Translations under genes and position numbers: made by a program
The notes under the pieces: generated by a model
The model's database searches: none
Seen by the model: the letters and a program-made list of their open reading frames with translations, nothing else
What the model was told of the DNA's origin: nothing
Shown here: positions 1 through 8,526 of the stretch, piece after piece
How positions within the stretch are numbered: the first letter of the stretch is position 1
Layout of the letters: the number at the start of each line of letters is the position of its first letter
Source: Pseudomonas sihuiensis
GTDB taxonomy: Bacteria; Pseudomonadota; Gammaproteobacteria; Pseudomonadales; Pseudomonadaceae
Length of the DNA: 64,000 nucleotides
Reading direction: 5' to 3'
Assembly: GCF_900106015.1 (NCBI RefSeq)
Contig: NZ_LT629797.1
Span: 3,720,001-3,784,000 of the forward strand

Positions 1-716
1 CCGATGGCACCCAGCTCATCCAGGCCTGCAGTCAACTCCTGCTTGAGTTTGAGAATCTCGGCGGAACTCGCTTCGCTCTGGTTCAAGTAGAAATCATAGA
101 GACTGCGACGCCCTAATGCGCGGGTACGCTCCTCCAGATATAGATCGACCCAGCTCTGTACCACCGACTGCGCCACTGCCGGATCGCTCCAGCGAAAGCG
201 AATTTCCATCACCGACGAACCGGGAGCGTGGGTCACACTGAATTTGTCTTCCAGCTTGGTCGCCAAGCGATCGACTGGTGTCTGCTCTTCAGCGAGCCCC
301 AGTAACTGGAAAAAACCACGGACAAGTTCGATGGCGCCACTGACCGCCTGACCGACATAATATTTGACCGTGGGCAGGAAACCTTCAGGACGCGGGGCAT
401 TGGCCAGCTCTTCTAGGTAACGTTCAGCGACCTGACGACTAATCGGCCGCCCCGTCAGCATGCGCTCTTCGTCCAGAATCGGATCACGCTGAGTCGCAGG
501 CATGACTATCGACTGGCGGTCAGCGACCTCGATAGGCAGTGTATTGGTGTCACGCCCAGGTTTTACCAACAGACGTGCGCTGGACTCGAATGAGGTCGGC
601 AGCAAAAAAGCGCCCAGCAATACGACCACCAGAGTGACTACAACCGCCAGCTTGAACTCCCTGAAGAAGATGAAGAACAGGCGCAACAGATCACGGAATG
701 TGCGAATTTCGATCAT
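1..716 (-). CDS. Wzz/GumC-like polysaccharide copolymerase, C-terminal part outside window
   Basis: Chain-length determinant/copolymerase of the inner membrane that works with the export lipoprotein encoded just upstream. I translated it by hand: it starts MIEIRTFRDLLRLFFIFFRE with ATG at 716-714 and stays open to base 1, giving 238 residues of the N-terminal part. A hydrophobic segment lies at about residues 23-40, followed by the Wzz-type stretch SARLLVKPGRDTNTLP, then a periplasmic helical region. The start is supported by AAGGA ten bases upstream. Only 18 bases separate it from the stop of the Wza-like gene, so the two are cotranscribed. It resembles PslE/GumC more than the short O-antigen Wzz, but whether it carries a C-terminal kinase domain cannot be seen. 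Confidence 0.85.
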   Translation of the reverse strand, partial: MIEIRTFRDLLRLFFIFFREFKLAVVVTLVVVLLGAFLLPTSFESSARLLVKPGRDTNTLPIEVADRQSIVMPATQRDPILDEERMLTGRPISRQVAERYLEELANAPRPEGFLPTVKYYVGQAVSGAIELVRGFFQLLGLAEEQTPVDRLATKLEDKFSVTHAPGSSVMEIRFRWSDPAVAQSVVQSWVDLYLEERTRALGRRSLYDFYLNQSEASSAEILKLKQELTAGLDELGAI

Positions 717-734
717 GAGAGCTGTCCTTGGCGA

Positions 735-1502
735 TTAGTTGTTGCGCAGGTCATAGTTGGCGCCAATCCCGATCGTTTTGACGAACGGGATCAGCTGATT
801 CAGATAGAGGTCGACGCCCTCAATGCGATTACCCACACCGGACTTGGGCACGAAAACCACATCACCACGTTGCAACGCGACAGCGCGGCGGCCCTGTTCG
901 CCACCTTGAAGCAGTTGGCTGAAGTCGATGAAGTAAGTCTTGTAAAGCCCATCAGCATTCGAACGCAGCAGCGCGACGTTACGGCTGTCGGCGTCAGGCA
1001 TGACGCCACCAGCAGTGACGATGGCCTGCTCAAGAGTGGACGCGATACTGGCCGAGTAGGGCTGAGGGTTTCGCACCGATCCCCCCACGAACACCGTGTT
1101 ACCCGGCGCCTGATTGATATTCACCGTGACCCCTGGCTCACGGTAGTAGGGCTTCAGCCTCTCCTCCAGGATCGCGGCCAGCTGCTCAGGGGTTCTGCCA
1201 CCCGCCTCTACCTTGCCGATGAAGGGGTAGGAGAAGCTGCCGTCATTGAGCACCGTATAGAGCGTCAACTCATAGATTGAGTTGGCGGTGAATGCCGAGA
1301 TGGTCGGTGTTTCGCCACTGTTTCTAACGATGCGCAGGACATCGCCCGGATAAATGCGCTCCTGCACCGGAGGAAGGTCAGCCAGGGTCAACGCCGCCGC
1401 ATGACCAGCCTCGACGGTGTCAGAATCAGGCAGTCCGATGCGAGCCGGCGTATTACAGGCCGTCAAGCCCAGCGTCACAACGATCAGCAACAGTGCTTTC
1501 AT
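735..1502 (-). CDS. Wza-type polysaccharide export lipoprotein
   Basis: Outer-membrane polysaccharide export protein, 255 aa. The start is set at the Met of MKALLLIVVTLGLTACN, because this begins a lipoprotein signal peptide with lipobox LTAC and has AAAGGGAA about nine bases upstream. An upstream in-frame extension of 13 codons exists but lacks these signs. After the signal come the Poly_export domain (about residues 48-130, with YPGDVLRIVR and NDGSFSYPFIGKVEAGG) and one SLBB-like repeat (about 135-185, VFVGGSVRNPQPYSA). It is followed closely by the Wzz-like gene and preceded by a terminator behind manC, so it probably has its own promoter in 1503-1617. Its likely role is the outer-membrane channel of the exopolysaccharide exporter (PslD-like). 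Confidence 0.9.
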   Translation of the reverse strand: MKALLLIVVTLGLTACNTPARIGLPDSDTVEAGHAAALTLADLPPVQERIYPGDVLRIVRNSGETPTISAFTANSIYELTLYTVLNDGSFSYPFIGKVEAGGRTPEQLAAILEERLKPYYREPGVTVNINQAPGNTVFVGGSVRNPQPYSASIASTLEQAIVTAGGVMPDADSRNVALLRSNADGLYKTYFIDFSQLLQGGEQGRRAVALQRGDVVFVPKSGVGNRIEGVDLYLNQLIPFVKTIGIGANYDLRNN

Positions 1503-1617
1503 GTGGGAAGTTCCCTTTAAGATCCCAATATTCACTTTCAATACCCCGAAACCATGCGCAAGCAGCGCCTGAGTGCCGTATCCAAACGACGCTCACCACG
1601 ACCGCTCTATAAACCCA

Positions 1618-1644
1618 GAAACAAAGGAGCCACACTGCGGCTCC
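1618..1644 (-). terminator. Rho-independent terminator after the manC-type gene
   Basis: GGAGCC at 1626-1631 pairs with GGCTCC at 1639-1644 around a 7-nt loop. On the minus strand it is followed by TTTGTTTC. It lies 43 bases past the stop of the manC-type gene. Confidence 0.6.
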
Positions 1645-1654
1645 GTATTCGCAC

Positions 1655-1676
1655 CAGGCGCCCGGCTGAGCGCCTG
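1655..1676. other. Second hairpin between manC and the export gene
   Basis: CAGGCGC at 1655-1661 pairs with GCGCCTG at 1670-1676 around an 8-nt loop. It has no T-run. It could stabilise the manC 3' end or assist the neighbouring terminator. Confidence 0.4.
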
Positions 1677-1686
1677 AGGCCCTCTA

Positions 1687-3144
1687 TCAATTACTTTTCT
1701 CGCCCGCTGGCGCACGACCATAGATATCGTTGAAGCGGACAATGTCGTCCTCGCCCAGATACTCGCCGCTCTGCACCTCGATCATCACCAGATCGATCAC
1801 CCCAGGATTTACCAGGCGGTGACTGTGCCCAGCGGGAATGAAGGTCGACTCATTGGTGTTGAGCAAAAAGTCGCGCTCGCCGTTCATCACCCGGGCCATA
1901 CCGCTGACCACTACCCAGTGCTCGCTGCGATGGTGGTGCATCTGCAGCGACAGGGATTCGCCGGGGCGGACCATGATGCGCTTGATCTTGAAGCGCGCAC
2001 CCTCCTCCAGCACGGTGTAGGTGCCCCACGGGCGAGTCACCGCACGGTGCAGACGATAGGCATCGTGACCGCGCTTCTTCAGCTCCTGAGCGACGAATTT
2101 GACGTCCTGCGTGCAGTGGGCATCAGCGATCAGCAAGGCATCCGGAGTGTCGACCACCACCAGGTCGCGTACCCCTACGGCACCGACCAGGCGCTTGGGC
2201 GAGTCGATGTAGCAACCCTGCACGTTATGCAAAATCACCTCGCCGTTGACCTGATTGCCGTTGGCATCTGCTGGCGTCAGTTCACGCAATGCCTGCCACG
2301 AGCCGATGTCGCTCCAGCCCAGATCGCAAGGCACGACTGCTACTCTGGAGGAGCGCTCCATGAGGGCATAGTCGATGGAGATATCCGTTACCTCGGCGAA
2401 ACTGGGCGCATCCAGCTCACATTGCTTGCCCTGCTTGCCTTCGACGGCCCCACTCAGTGCCAGGCATCTCTCCACGCCCTCGACGACCTGCGGCGCATGT
2501 TCGCGAAGTTCGCGCAGCAGCACGTCGGCGCGGAAACAGAACATGCCGGCGTTCCACAGATGTTCGCCGCCCTCCAAGTACGCCTGCGCGGTCTGCAGGT
2601 CGGGCTTCTCGACGAAACTGGCTACGCGATACCCACCGGCCTCCAACGCTTCACCCTGCTGGATATAGCCATAACCGGTCTCCGCATGGCCGGGGCGGAT
2701 GCCGAAAGTGACCAGCCAGCCCGCCTCGGCCAGATCGCGCGCACGCGCCACCGCGGAAACGAAAGCCTGCTGATCACGAATCAGGTGATCGGCCGGCAGC
2801 ACCAGCAACTGCGCCTCCTCACCGTAGTGACGAACGGCATGCAACGCTGCCGCGGCAATCGCCGGTGCCGTGTTGCGCCCCATCGGTTCGAGGAGAAAAT
2901 CCAGCCCCAGGCGCCCACTATTCAGCGGCCGGTAGTCGTCCAGGGTGCGAAACAGCAGCTCCCGATTGATCACCGTCAGCAGCCTGGTCACATCATCCAG
3001 GCCAGCGACACGCTCGAAGGTCTTCTGCAGCAGGCTGAGACCATCGGCCAAACGCATGAAAGGCTTGGGCATAGCCTCACGCGATACCGGCCACAGACGG
3101 GTGCCGGCACCACCGGCGACGATGCAGGGAATCAGCGTGCTCAT
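1687..3144 (-). CDS. Mannose-1-phosphate guanylyltransferase / mannose-6-phosphate isomerase
   Basis: Bifunctional type II PMI-GMP enzyme (ManC/AlgA/WbpW/PslB family, 485 aa, the usual length) that makes GDP-mannose from mannose-6-phosphate in the cytoplasm. The pyrophosphorylase signature GGAGTRLWPVSREAMPKPF is at about residues 11-29. The C-terminal isomerase cupin carries PGESLSLQMHHHRSEHW and ends with EYLGEDDIVRFNDIYGR. Its ATG overlaps the stop of the upstream sugar transferase (TGATG), so the two are translationally coupled. The context with a Wza and a Wzz-like gene points to an exopolysaccharide role (PslB-like). I leave the symbol open because AlgA, WbpW and PslB cannot be separated by eye. 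Confidence 0.92.
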   Translation of the reverse strand: MSTLIPCIVAGGAGTRLWPVSREAMPKPFMRLADGLSLLQKTFERVAGLDDVTRLLTVINRELLFRTLDDYRPLNSGRLGLDFLLEPMGRNTAPAIAAAALHAVRHYGEEAQLLVLPADHLIRDQQAFVSAVARARDLAEAGWLVTFGIRPGHAETGYGYIQQGEALEAGGYRVASFVEKPDLQTAQAYLEGGEHLWNAGMFCFRADVLLRELREHAPQVVEGVERCLALSGAVEGKQGKQCELDAPSFAEVTDISIDYALMERSSRVAVVPCDLGWSDIGSWQALRELTPADANGNQVNGEVILHNVQGCYIDSPKRLVGAVGVRDLVVVDTPDALLIADAHCTQDVKFVAQELKKRGHDAYRLHRAVTRPWGTYTVLEEGARFKIKRIMVRPGESLSLQMHHHRSEHWVVVSGMARVMNGERDFLLNTNESTFIPAGHSHRLVNPGVIDLVMIEVQSGEYLGEDDIVRFNDIYGRAPAGEKSN

Positions 3145-4577
3145 CAGTAGGCCTCGCGGGTGAAGATGACCGCAGGCAAGGTGCGGAAGAGGATGTACAG
3201 GTCGAACCAGACCGACCAGTTCTCGATGTACTGCAGGTCGTACTCGACACGTTTCTCAATCTTTTCCAGCGTATCGGTTTCGCCCCGATAGCCATTGATC
3301 TGCGCCCAGCCGGTGATGCCGGGCTTAACGCGATGCCGCGCGGTGTACTCCTTGACCGCGTCCTCAAAGAGGATTCCGGCCGCCTTGGTCGCCGTGGCAT
3401 GGGGGCGGGGCCCGACCATGGACATGCTGCCGAGCAGCACGTTGAACAGTTGCGGCAGCTCGTCGAGACTGGTCTTGCGGATAAAGCGGCCGACCCGGGT
3501 GATGCGATCATCGCCGCGGGTGGTCTGGTGCTCGGCGTTGGCATCGGCACGGTCGCAGTACATCGAGCGGAACTTGAACACTTCGATCAGGCGATTGTTG
3601 TAACCGTAACGTTTCTGCCGGAACAGTATCGGGCCGGGCGAGTCGAGCTTGATGGCCAATGCCACCAGAACCATCACCGGCAACGCAGGTATCAGCGCCA
3701 GACTCGCCAGCACCAGGTCCTCGAGGCGCTTGATCAGGGGCGACCAGCCATCCAGCGGACGCTCCGATACGTTGAACATGGGCAGTCCGCCCACCTCGGT
3801 GATGCGGTTGCGTGCATGCCGAAAGGCGAGCATGTCCGGCACGAGTAAGACGTTGACCGGCAACTTGCGCAGCTCGCGCACGATCTGGCCGATGCGGTTC
3901 TCTGCCGACCAGGGCAGCGCCACCAACACCTGAGTGACCCGCTCGCGGCGGATCAGGCTCTCCAGGTCCCGGCTGTCACCCAGCAACGGCAAGCCCGCCA
4001 GAGTGTCTGGTATGCGGCCGATACGATCATCGATAAAACCAATCAGACCGGAGCGGATATCGCAATGACGCGACATGTACTCGGCCAGGCGCACGCCGTT
4101 TTCGGTACCACCAAGAATGACAGCACTCTGCAGGAACTGACCAGCACCAGCCCATCGCCTGAATAACGACAAAAGAAGCAAGCGCTCCGCACCAAACGCC
4201 AATAAACTGACGACAAACCAGAGCGCGAGAAGATGCCCTTCCATGAACCCGAACATCTCCAGTGCCTGATGCATGAACAGCAGCAGACAAAATGCCGCCG
4301 ACCAAGCGAAAAACATCACGCGAAAGCGCAGCAGATTGCTGAAGATATCTTCAGAGTAGACGTCCAAAGCCTGGAACATCAGGACCGTCAGCACGCCGAA
4401 GAAAAACAGAATTGCACTATAACTTTGTGTTAGAGAACGCTCTTCCGACAACCACAGCAGCAACAGCAGTCCAGGCAACGCGGCAGTAAAGCCGTGTACC
4501 AGGCGCATCCCCGCCAGGAAATACTGAACAAAGCCAGGGCGTGCCAGCAATGAGCTACCGTGCGAAAGCTGACCCAT
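3144..4577 (-). CDS. Undecaprenyl-phosphate sugar phosphotransferase (WcaJ/PslA family)
   Basis: Membrane enzyme, 477 aa, that starts repeat-unit synthesis by moving a hexose-1-phosphate onto undecaprenyl phosphate. There are four to five hydrophobic segments in the first 150 residues, a CoA-binding-like middle ([16 protein letters not shown]), a further membrane segment ([16 protein letters not shown]) and the C-terminal bacterial sugar transferase domain ([40 protein letters not shown]). I chose the Met of MGQLSHGSS, which has GGGAG eight bases upstream; an 11-codon extension to 4610 is possible. It is first in the operon with manC. The order transferase-manC-Wza-Wzz matches psl, minus pslC. 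Confidence 0.9.
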   Translation of the reverse strand: MGQLSHGSSLLARPGFVQYFLAGMRLVHGFTAALPGLLLLLWLSEERSLTQSYSAILFFFGVLTVLMFQALDVYSEDIFSNLLRFRVMFFAWSAAFCLLLFMHQALEMFGFMEGHLLALWFVVSLLAFGAERLLLLSLFRRWAGAGQFLQSAVILGGTENGVRLAEYMSRHCDIRSGLIGFIDDRIGRIPDTLAGLPLLGDSRDLESLIRRERVTQVLVALPWSAENRIGQIVRELRKLPVNVLLVPDMLAFRHARNRITEVGGLPMFNVSERPLDGWSPLIKRLEDLVLASLALIPALPVMVLVALAIKLDSPGPILFRQKRYGYNNRLIEVFKFRSMYCDRADANAEHQTTRGDDRITRVGRFIRKTSLDELPQLFNVLLGSMSMVGPRPHATATKAAGILFEDAVKEYTARHRVKPGITGWAQINGYRGETDTLEKIEKRVEYDLQYIENWSVWFDLYILFRTLPAVIFTREAY

Positions 4578-5009
4578 GATATTTACTCCCGCCACATCTT
4601 CCGAGAACATCTCGCCCGCAGGCGACAGAAAAAAGGCAGTAAGAGGAAAATTTCGCGCAATACGACAGAATGCTGTCGCTTCTGTTATGGTGCGACTTAA
4701 CCACTTTTATGATGGCCTTTCAACATCCATCCGACATTAGGATGGAGTTAAAAATTGACGTCATATAAACGCCGCAACCAAGCATCTTTTGACCAGACAT
4801 CCCATGGGCGGAAGTACGTCCGGATTGCCTAGCGGCGCCTCTATGATCGGATTACCAAATACCAGAGAGGTGAGGCGTCAGGGTAGAGGCGCCCCGGCAA
4901 CCGAATGACCTGAGCGGCAGGACAGCTTTCCTCCCCTATTTCATGTGGCTGCCTTATCATCCGCAGCCGACGACTAGCGTTCATGTTCCACAGGTAAAGG
5001 GCATCATCC
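4578..5009. promoter_or_regulatory. Divergent promoter region between the EPS operon and rmlB
   Basis: 432 bases with no credible gene, between two divergent operons. The part near the EPS side (about 4620-4780) is clearly more AT-rich than the genes around it and is the likely site of the minus-strand promoter. A perfect 10-bp inverted repeat, GGCGCCTCTA at 4834-4843 and TAGAGGCGCC at 4884-4893, lies on the rmlB side. I could not identify a JUMPstart/ops element or a convincing sigma-70 box. Confidence 0.5.
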
Positions 5010-6071
5010 ATGCGCATCCTGATCACCGGCGGTGCCGGCTTTATCGGTTCGGCTCTGATCCGTCATCTGATCCGTCACACCGAGCATGAGGCTCTCAACC
5101 TCGACAAGTTGACCTACGCCGGCAACCTGGAATCGCTTGCCCCCGTTGATGACAACCCGCGTTACCGTTTCGTCCAGGCGGATATCGCCGACAGCCCTGT
5201 GGTTGCGCAGACGCTGGCCGAGTTCCAGCCCGACGCGATCATGCACCTGGCTGCCGAGTCTCATGTCGACCGCTCCATCGATGGCCCAGCGGCCTTTATC
5301 CAGACCAATATCGTCGGCACCTACAGCCTGCTGGAAAGCACCCGCGCCTATTGGCTTGGCCTGAGCGCAGAACGCAAAGCGGCGTTTCGCTTTCATCACA
5401 TTTCCACCGACGAGGTGTATGGCGACCTGCACGGTGTCGATGACCTCTTCACCGAAACCACTCCCTACGCGCCCAGCTCGCCTTATTCGGCGAGCAAGGC
5501 GGCGTCCGACCATCTGGTGCGTGCCTGGCAGCGCACCTATGGCCTGCCGGTGCTGATCACCAACTGCTCGAACAACTACGGCCCCTATCATTTCCCCGAA
5601 AAGCTGATCCCACTGATGATCCTCAACGCCCTGGCGGGCAAACCGCTGCCGGTGTATGGCAACGGTCAGCAGGTGCGCGACTGGCTGTATGTGGAAGACC
5701 ACGCGCGCGCCCTGCTCAAGGTGGTCAGCGAAGGTCAGGTCGGCGAGACCTACAACATCGGCGGCCATAATGAACAGAAGAACCTGGATGTGGTACGCGC
5801 CATCTGCGCGCTTCTGGAAGAGCTGGCACCACAGAAGCCGGCCGGTATCGAGCGCTATGAAGACCTCATCACCTACGTGCAAGATCGTCCTGGCCATGAC
5901 CTGCGCTACGCCATCGACGCCAGCAAGATCGAGCGCGAGTTGGGTTGGGTACCGCAGGAAACCTTCGAAACCGGCCTGCGCAAGACCGTGCAGTGGTATC
6001 TAGATAACCTCGAATGGTGCCGCCGCGTTCAGGATGGCAGTTATCAGGGCCAGCGACTCGGCGCACTCTAG
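5010..6071 (+). CDS. rmlB: dTDP-glucose 4,6-dehydratase
   Basis: Second step of dTDP-L-rhamnose synthesis: NAD-dependent oxidation and dehydration of dTDP-glucose to dTDP-4-keto-6-deoxyglucose. 353 aa, the usual length for RmlB/RfbB. The Rossmann motif [14 protein letters not shown] is at residues 7-20. [12 protein letters not shown], the STDEVYGDL active-site Asp-Glu pair and the YSASKAASD Tyr-x3-Lys motif are all present. It is the first gene of rmlB-A-C-D and divergent from the exopolysaccharide operon. A 55-bp palindromic repeat separates it from rmlA, whereas the last three genes overlap. Confidence 0.97.
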   Translation: MRILITGGAGFIGSALIRHLIRHTEHEALNLDKLTYAGNLESLAPVDDNPRYRFVQADIADSPVVAQTLAEFQPDAIMHLAAESHVDRSIDGPAAFIQTNIVGTYSLLESTRAYWLGLSAERKAAFRFHHISTDEVYGDLHGVDDLFTETTPYAPSSPYSASKAASDHLVRAWQRTYGLPVLITNCSNNYGPYHFPEKLIPLMILNALAGKPLPVYGNGQQVRDWLYVEDHARALLKVVSEGQVGETYNIGGHNEQKNLDVVRAICALLEELAPQKPAGIERYEDLITYVQDRPGHDLRYAIDASKIERELGWVPQETFETGLRKTVQWYLDNLEWCRRVQDGSYQGQRLGAL

Positions 6072-6080
6072 AGCTCAAGA

Positions 6081-6135
6081 CGTAGGGCGGGTGCAACCCG
6101 CCAGCCAGGCAGCGGCGGGTTGCACCCGCCCTACG
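6081..6135. repeat. REP-like palindrome between rmlB and rmlA
   Basis: Perfect inverted repeat: the arm CGTAGGGCGGGTGCAACCC(GCC) pairs with (GGC)GGGTTGCACCCGCCCTACG around an 11-nt centre. It lies within the rml operon. A relative (GTAGGGCGGGTGTAACCC...) is at 41914-41965. Confidence 0.85.
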
Positions 6136-6158
6136 CATCGACAAGGAACATAGAAAAC

Positions 6159-7031
6159 ATGAAAGGCATCATCCTCGCCGGCGGCTCCGGCACCCGCTTG
6201 CACCCCATCACCCTCGGCGTGTCCAAGCAACTGCTGCCGATCTATGACAAGCCGATGATCTACTACCCGTTGTCGGTGCTGATGCTGGCCGGCATTCGCG
6301 AGATTCTGATCATCTCCACCCCCGAAGATCTGCCCAACTTCCGCAAGATGCTCGGTAACGGCAGCCAGTTCGGTATCGACCTGCAGTATGCCGAGCAACC
6401 TTCTCCCGACGGCCTGGCGCAAGCCTTCCTGATCGGCGAGTCGTTCATTGGCAACGACTCGGTATGCCTGATCCTCGGCGACAACATCTTCCATGGTCAG
6501 CACTTCACCGAGAAGCTGCTGCGCGCGGCCACCCACAATAGCGGTGCCACGGTCTTCGGCTACTGGGTCAGCGACCCGGAGCGTTTCGGCGTGGTCGAGT
6601 TCGACGCCGCCGGCAATGCGCTGTCGATCGAGGAAAAGCCGGCAAAACCCAAGTCCAGCTTTGCCGTGACCGGCCTGTATTTCTACGACAACGACGTGGT
6701 GCAGATCGCCAAGGCGGTCAAGCCCTCGCCACGCGGCGAGCTGGAAATCACCGATGTGAACAACGCCTATCTGGCCCGTGGCGACCTGCGCGTTGAGCGC
6801 TTCGGCCGCGGTTTCGCCTGGCTAGACACCGGAACCCACGACAGCCTGCTCGACGCCTCGCACTACGTGCAGACCGTGGAAAAGCGCCAGGGCCTGAAGG
6901 TCGCCTGCCTCGAAGAAATCGCCTATCAGCAGGGCTGGATCGACCGCGACAAACTGCTCGCGTGCGCCAAGGCGCTGGGCAAGACCGGCTACGGTCAGTA
7001 CCTGTACAAGCTTGCCGAGGAACTCCCATGA
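6159..7031 (+). CDS. rmlA: Glucose-1-phosphate thymidylyltransferase
   Basis: First step of dTDP-rhamnose synthesis (glucose-1-phosphate + dTTP to dTDP-glucose). 290 aa. The start is the Met of [16 protein letters not shown] with AAGGAA eleven bases upstream; the in-frame 13-codon extension is repeat sequence. The nucleotide-binding loop [20 protein letters not shown] lies at the N-terminus. [22 protein letters not shown] and VEEKP-type [11 protein letters not shown] are also present. The final ATG of its last codons overlaps rmlC (ATGA). The order rmlB-A-C-D differs from the B-D-A-C order I recall for P. aeruginosa PAO1. Confidence 0.97.
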   Translation: MKGIILAGGSGTRLHPITLGVSKQLLPIYDKPMIYYPLSVLMLAGIREILIISTPEDLPNFRKMLGNGSQFGIDLQYAEQPSPDGLAQAFLIGESFIGNDSVCLILGDNIFHGQHFTEKLLRAATHNSGATVFGYWVSDPERFGVVEFDAAGNALSIEEKPAKPKSSFAVTGLYFYDNDVVQIAKAVKPSPRGELEITDVNNAYLARGDLRVERFGRGFAWLDTGTHDSLLDASHYVQTVEKRQGLKVACLEEIAYQQGWIDRDKLLACAKALGKTGYGQYLYKLAEELP

Positions 7032-7576
7032 AGGTGATTACCACTGCATTGCCGGAAGTGCTGATTCTCGAACCCCAGGTTTTCGGTGACGAACGCGGCT
7101 TCTTCTACGAGAGTTTCAACGCACGGCGCTTTGCCGAAGCCACCGGGGTAACCCGCGAATTCGTCCAGGACAACCATTCGCGCTCCGCGCGCGGCGTGCT
7201 GCGCGGCCTGCACTATCAACTGCAGCAGGCCCAGGGCAAGCTGGTGCGCGTCAGTGCCGGCGAGGTCTATGACGTCGCGGTCGACGTACGCCGCAGCTCG
7301 GCGAATTTCGGCAAGTGGGTCGGCGTGCATCTGTCCGCCGAAAACAAACGCCAGCTGTGGGTGCCGGAAGGTTTCGCCCACGGCTTCCTGGTACTCAGCG
7401 AATACGCCGAATTCCTCTACAAGACCACCGACTACTACGCCCCCGCCCATGAGCGCTGCATCCGCTGGGACGACCCACAGTTGGCCATCGACTGGCCGCT
7501 CGAGGGCCTGTCGCCACAACTCTCGGCCAAGGACCAACAGGGCCTGAGCCTGACCGACGCCGAGACCTTCGCATGA
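7028..7576 (+). CDS. rmlC: dTDP-4-dehydrorhamnose 3,5-epimerase
   Basis: Third step of dTDP-L-rhamnose synthesis, a cofactor-free cupin epimerase. 182 aa. The start at the Met of [12 protein letters not shown] is fixed by the 4-base ATGA overlap with the rmlA stop. Family motifs: [20 protein letters not shown], the catalytic-His region GVLRGLHYQ, and [14 protein letters not shown]. It overlaps rmlD by another ATGA, so rmlA-C-D are translationally coupled. Confidence 0.97.
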   Translation: MKVITTALPEVLILEPQVFGDERGFFYESFNARRFAEATGVTREFVQDNHSRSARGVLRGLHYQLQQAQGKLVRVSAGEVYDVAVDVRRSSANFGKWVGVHLSAENKRQLWVPEGFAHGFLVLSEYAEFLYKTTDYYAPAHERCIRWDDPQLAIDWPLEGLSPQLSAKDQQGLSLTDAETFA

Positions 7577-8436
7577 AGATCCTGATCAGCGGCCACACCG
7601 GCCAGGTCGCTCGCGAACTGCAACTGGCCCTGCACGAGCACGAACTGATCAGTCTCGGCAGGCAGGCATTCGACCTGTCGCGCCCGGACAGCCTGCGCGA
7701 AACCATTCTGCGCGAGCGGCCGGCGCTGGTGATCAATGCCGCCGCCTACACTGCCGTCGACCAGGCCGAGCAGGAACGAGAGCTGGCCTTCGCCATCAAT
7801 GCCGAGGCGCCAGGCGTCATGGCCGATGCCTGTTTCGAGCTGGATATCCCGCTGATCCACTACTCCACCGACTACGTATTCGACGGCAGCAAGGCCACCC
7901 CCTACCGTGAGGCCGATACGCCACACCCGCTCGGCGTCTACGGTGCCAGCAAGGCGGCCGGCGAACAGGCGCTGCGCATCAGCGGCTGCGACCACCTGAT
8001 CCTGCGCACCAGTTGGGTCTACTCGCAGCACGGGCGCAACTTCCTGCTGACCATGCAGCGCCTGCTGCAGGAGCGCGAAGAGCTCAGCGTGGTCGACGAC
8101 CAGATCGGCGCGCCGACCTGGGCCGGCAGCATCGCCAGCGCCACCGCCGAACTGATCGACAAGTGGCAGCAGGGGCGCCATCACTGGGGCACCTACCACC
8201 TGACCTGCCAGGGCGAGACCAGTTGGTTCGGCTTCGCCAGCGCCATCGCCGAGCGCCTGCGTGCAGCCGGCAAACCCTGCGCTAGGCTGCGTCCCATTCC
8301 CAGCAGCGAATATCCGACACCGGCGCAGCGCCCCCTCAATTCGCGCCTGGATGGCGAGCGACTGGAGCAAGACTGGCAGGTTCGCCTGCCGGACTGGCGC
8401 ACGGCACTGGATGCCTGCCTGCAACGCATGAACTGA
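7573..8436 (+). CDS. rmlD: dTDP-4-dehydrorhamnose reductase
   Basis: Last step: NAD(P)H reduction to dTDP-L-rhamnose. 287 aa SDR-type protein with the N-terminal dinucleotide motif GHTGQVARELQ, NAAAYTAVDQAE, HYSTDYVFDG, and the YGASKAAGE catalytic Tyr-x3-Lys. Its ATG overlaps the rmlC stop. It ends the rml operon; a GC-rich hairpin follows at 8457-8481. The product dTDP-rhamnose could feed O-antigen, rhamnolipid or the neighbouring exopolysaccharide cluster; the window does not decide which. Confidence 0.96.
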   Translation: MKILISGHTGQVARELQLALHEHELISLGRQAFDLSRPDSLRETILRERPALVINAAAYTAVDQAEQERELAFAINAEAPGVMADACFELDIPLIHYSTDYVFDGSKATPYREADTPHPLGVYGASKAAGEQALRISGCDHLILRTSWVYSQHGRNFLLTMQRLLQEREELSVVDDQIGAPTWAGSIASATAELIDKWQQGRHHWGTYHLTCQGETSWFGFASAIAERLRAAGKPCARLRPIPSSEYPTPAQRPLNSRLDGERLEQDWQVRLPDWRTALDACLQRMN

Positions 8437-8456
8437 AGGCCCTGCGTTTCATCCGC

Positions 8457-8481
8457 GCGGCCGGCGCACATCACCGGCCGC
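8457..8481 (+). terminator. Hairpin after rmlD, possible terminator
   Basis: GCGGCCGG at 8457-8464 pairs with CCGGCCGC at 8474-8481, with a 9-nt loop. No T-run follows, so it may be a weak or Rho-assisted stop. Confidence 0.4.
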
Positions 8482-8526
8482 ACGCTTAACGTGCATAATG
8501 CGCCGATCATTTCTGCACGGTTTGCC

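Noticed and set aside
1819-3150. 443-codon plus-strand open frame opposite the manC-type gene
   Set aside because: Antisense shadow of a clear gene; composition is typical of reversed GC-rich codons and no domain is recognisable.
4800-4830. GGGCGGAAGTACGTC as an ops/JUMPstart element
   Set aside because: Matches only the first bases of GGCGGTAGCGTG; too weak to call.
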